From Hydractinia symbiolongicarpus (lineage: Eukaryota; Cnidaria; Hydrozoa; Anthoathecata; Hydractiniidae), in contig NC_079888.1 of the NCBI RefSeq assembly GCF_029227915.1, positions 5,901,001 through 5,965,000 of the forward strand: DNA of 64,000 nucleotides. Direction: 5' to 3'. The stretch's first letter is position 1; the number at the start of each line of letters is the position of its first letter. Below, piece after piece: positions 61,538 to 64,000 of the stretch. The notes below the pieces were generated by a model, which saw only the letters and a list, made by a program, of their open reading frames with translations, was not told the origin of the DNA and made no database searches. Made by a program: the position numbers and the translations under genes.

Positions 61538-62697
61538 CCATGGGTTGTTTATATACTGGCTGCTTGCTTTCTTATGTATTCGAATTGTAAAAAAAATTAT
61601 TTCAGATTTTATTTTATACTATTACTTTATATACTATATACTATACTTATACTTTTTTTGTCAGACTTTTCTCGGTTTAATAAGTTTTAAAAGCCCATAC
61701 CCACGTTTTGTTTTTCATAACCAAGATTGGTGGTATTTGCTTAATTTCTCATTTAATGTGATATTTAACATGTAGTTTCACTGTAGAAAGAATGCATAAA
61801 GTAGGCGGTTATGAAATTTCTCAGAGAATTATATACTGTACATGTGATCATGTTTTGTTACACCACGTATTTGCACTACACAAGACCCAAGAAAGTACAT
61901 TGAATATATCTGCCAGTTGCTTAGGTCATATGAAAGAAGAAGGAGCATATAGAAGTCTTGTGTCAGTTATTTGTTGTCAAGTTTTATATTTTTTACACTA
62001 TGTATATAAGAAAAATGGAAAATTATTATCGTAATAATCCGAAATCCCTACATTTTCTTTATAACTCTTTAAAATTAAACTACCATGTTCAGCGAAAAAA
62101 TTTTTGTTGTTATTATTATTATTTTTTACTTATCCTTACGTTTTTAAAAAAAATGAATCTTTTAGCAAAAATGACCTAATATGGTTTGCAAGTTTAATAT
62201 GCAAGTTAAATGATTTTATATTTTATTTCACACCGTTTTTTGGTTATTAAATTACAAGATTGAATACGTCTATAAAGAATATTCAATGTTGAAACTGATA
62301 CATTGTCTTTTTTTCTTTCATTTTGACTTTATAAATACCCCTTATTTCTCCTAACTTATTTTATTTGTGTCTTTCACTGATACATTGTGTTTAATCCATA
62401 AGGTAGACTATAGTGGTACGTTATGATCTGACTCAAGCTATGCTCCTCTATTAAGTTTAAATTTTCTTTTCTTTACTATTTTCATAACATTATGCCATGC
62501 TCTCTAATGCTGCATAAATAGTTATTACTTTCATTTTCTTTGTTTATGTTGTATGGCTGATTTATGTTCAAGTGCACAACGACAAATCTTTTTTTAAATT
62601 TCTTAATCTAAATATACTTTCCTACAAATTATGTGCTTCTGTGGATATTTTGTTTCCTAATAACGGCTTGAACTAAAATCTTGTGGAAACTTTGCGA
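61538..62697. other. PXK 3' UTR and spacer
   Basis: AT-rich spacer between tandem genes PXK and DDX20. No coding content is supported; the 80- and 90-codon frames here are not recognisable. Confidence 0.45.
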
Positions 62698-62736
62698 GTG
62701 AAAAAAGTACTTCCTTGTTGGAAGTACTTTTTTCAC
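62698..62736. repeat. Perfect 17-bp inverted repeat, 5-base loop, before DDX20
   Basis: GTGAAAAAAGTACTTCC (62698-62714), loop TTGTT, exact reverse complement 62720-62736. It sits about 150 bases upstream of the DDX20 start codon, in the region where its promoter or 5' UTR should be. Confidence 0.96.
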
Positions 62737-62884
62737 GCCAAAAGAAGAAGTCACGCCAAATCAAATGCTGGTAGCGAAATCTGCTTAATTTAGGTTTTGT
62801 GTTGTTTTCTGTAATTTCCTGTAAAATCAGTTATATTAAATTGCTTTATTTTTTATACAAAACAAAGACCTAGGTCGTTCAAAA

Positions 62885-63984
62885 ATGTCAGCGGCACATG
62901 TTATCAATGCAAAGAAGAGAACCATTGACGTGTTCACAGAAACAAAAACAAACTTTGAGTCGCTCTTGCTATCACCAAAGGTTTTGTCAGGTTTAAAGCA
63001 TGCTGGATTTTGTCAACCATCTCCTATTCAATTGGAAGCAATACCGCTTGCAAAATGTGGTTTAGGTACGTGTCTTTTATACAAAATTTAGGACTGGTTG
63101 TTTCATTAATTCACTTGGAGATCCTTCCTTCTATTAATTTTCTCAAATATGTGTCTAACAGCTCTATTTCTTTGATCCGATCAATTTCTAAATGATATGG
63201 CATACAAAAGCTTTAGGTGATAACATTTATTGTAGTTGTTTTTAGTTGGTTGGCCTGATAACAGTTTTCCCTTTCACCACAAAAGGTGATGTGAAAGAAC
63301 ACTGTGATGTCTACAATGTGTGTTTCTACTAATAGCAAAAAGTGAAAATGCAGGTCTATCAATAAGGAAAGAGCAATCACTCTGCTCACACAAAGACTCG
63401 CCCAATTCTGAGAAATGAGAAACTAGCTGAGCCATTAATTGCTCCCCCAATTCCATAAAAAGTTTGTCTGGCTGAGCAATTTAAATTTATCTCACAGGAA
63501 AATCAATGTTCTCTTTCTTTCTGAGCGTGTATAAACTTATTCTATGTGTTCAGATGGCTCGCCCAGTCTAAATTATTGTAACCTTGAGCGAGTGATTTAT
63601 TGCTTAAGTGTATTTTATTGAAAGGTTTTAAAATGTAATTGTTTTTGCTTTGTTCCATCATTTGTCCAGTTCATTAGTTCTGGTGCATGCATAGTCTCCG
63701 TAGCTAAAATTGAGACCCAAAATTAACTGAAATTTATTGTAGCTCTGTTATGTTTTAAGTAAGCCAGCTTCTTCTGAACTGTGTCAAATACCTTTCAGCG
63801 TCTTTAAATATTTAACGCACATCAGTGCAAAAATGTAGAACAAAGTTTAAGAGAGTCATACTTTAGAATCAGTAAGTATTTTTATTTAGATTTGATTTGT
63901 CAAGCAAAATCTGGCACTGGCAAAACGTGTGTGTTTGCTGTCTGTGCTTTGGAGGCTGTGGATGTGAAATCACTTGCCACGCAG
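62885..63984 (+). CDS. DDX20: DDX20 / Gemin3 DEAD-box helicase, first two exons
   Basis: RNA helicase of the SMN complex in snRNP assembly. Exons 62885-63065 and 63890-63984 join in phase; the gene continues beyond the window. The start ATG opens [13 protein letters not shown], then the helicase Q motif region: [37 protein letters not shown], with the conserved Phe and Gln. Exon 2 brings motif I (Walker A), [11 protein letters not shown], as in DDX20, where SGTGKTCVF is typical. About 92 residues are visible of a protein usually above 700. The intron between them (63066-63889) holds nothing else that I can identify. Confidence 0.93.
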
Positions 63985-64000
63985 GTACAGATATAATAAT

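Noticed and set aside
62698-62736. MicroRNA precursor or bacterial-type terminator
   Set aside because: Loop and stem are too short for a usual microRNA precursor, and the setting is eukaryotic with no transcript end expected there.

Overview
The window looks like AT-rich nuclear DNA of a non-bilaterian animal, most likely a cnidarian (possibly a hydrozoan). The genes are metazoan, split by many short phase-consistent GT-AG introns, and packed at about seven in 64 kb. The retroelements are DIRS-like and LINE-like. The species call is inference; the gene calls rest on translated exons joined at matching splice phases.

Layout, left to right. (1) 0.9-10.6 kb, +: SIN1/MAPKAP1, the TORC2 subunit, lacking its N-terminus, with a decayed LINE in one intron. 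(2) 11.3-12.8 kb, -: a two-exon gene for a secreted Lys/Glu-rich protein that I cannot assign to a family. (3) 14.2-21.6 kb, -: SLC25A3, the mitochondrial phosphate carrier, complete. Its 5-kb first intron is full of repeats: a DIRS-type terminal repeat, a TIR element and a ~162-bp tandem array. (4) 22.3-24.7 kb: a broken DIRS-like element. (5) 26.2-32.3 kb, +: a large coiled-coil protein resembling vertebrate KIAA2012. (6) 35.1-46.4 kb, -: MAGI, an inverted MAGUK scaffold, complete (6 PDZ, 2 WW, GuK), with a probable alternative first exon. (7) 46.4-53.7 kb: a gene-poor spacer with a LINE 3' fragment, two arrays of about 53-bp period, and perfect inverted repeats. (8) 53.8-61.5 kb, +: PXK, complete (PX, pseudokinase, WH2). 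(9) 62.9 kb to the end, +: the first two exons of DDX20/Gemin3.

The genes do not form one pathway. They are housekeeping and scaffolding genes: TORC2 signalling, phosphate import, junctional scaffold, endosomal trafficking, SMN complex. SIN1 and the secreted gene converge, SLC25A3 and the KIAA2012-like gene diverge, the KIAA2012-like gene and MAGI converge, MAGI and PXK diverge, and PXK and DDX20 are in tandem.

No clear new multi-gene system is visible. The most unusual items are the Lys/Glu-rich secreted gene, the MAGI alternative start, an 18-bp array that grows out of a MAGI splice donor, the inverted pair of DIRS-type repeats around SLC25A3 exon 1, and the ~53-bp arrays upstream of PXK.
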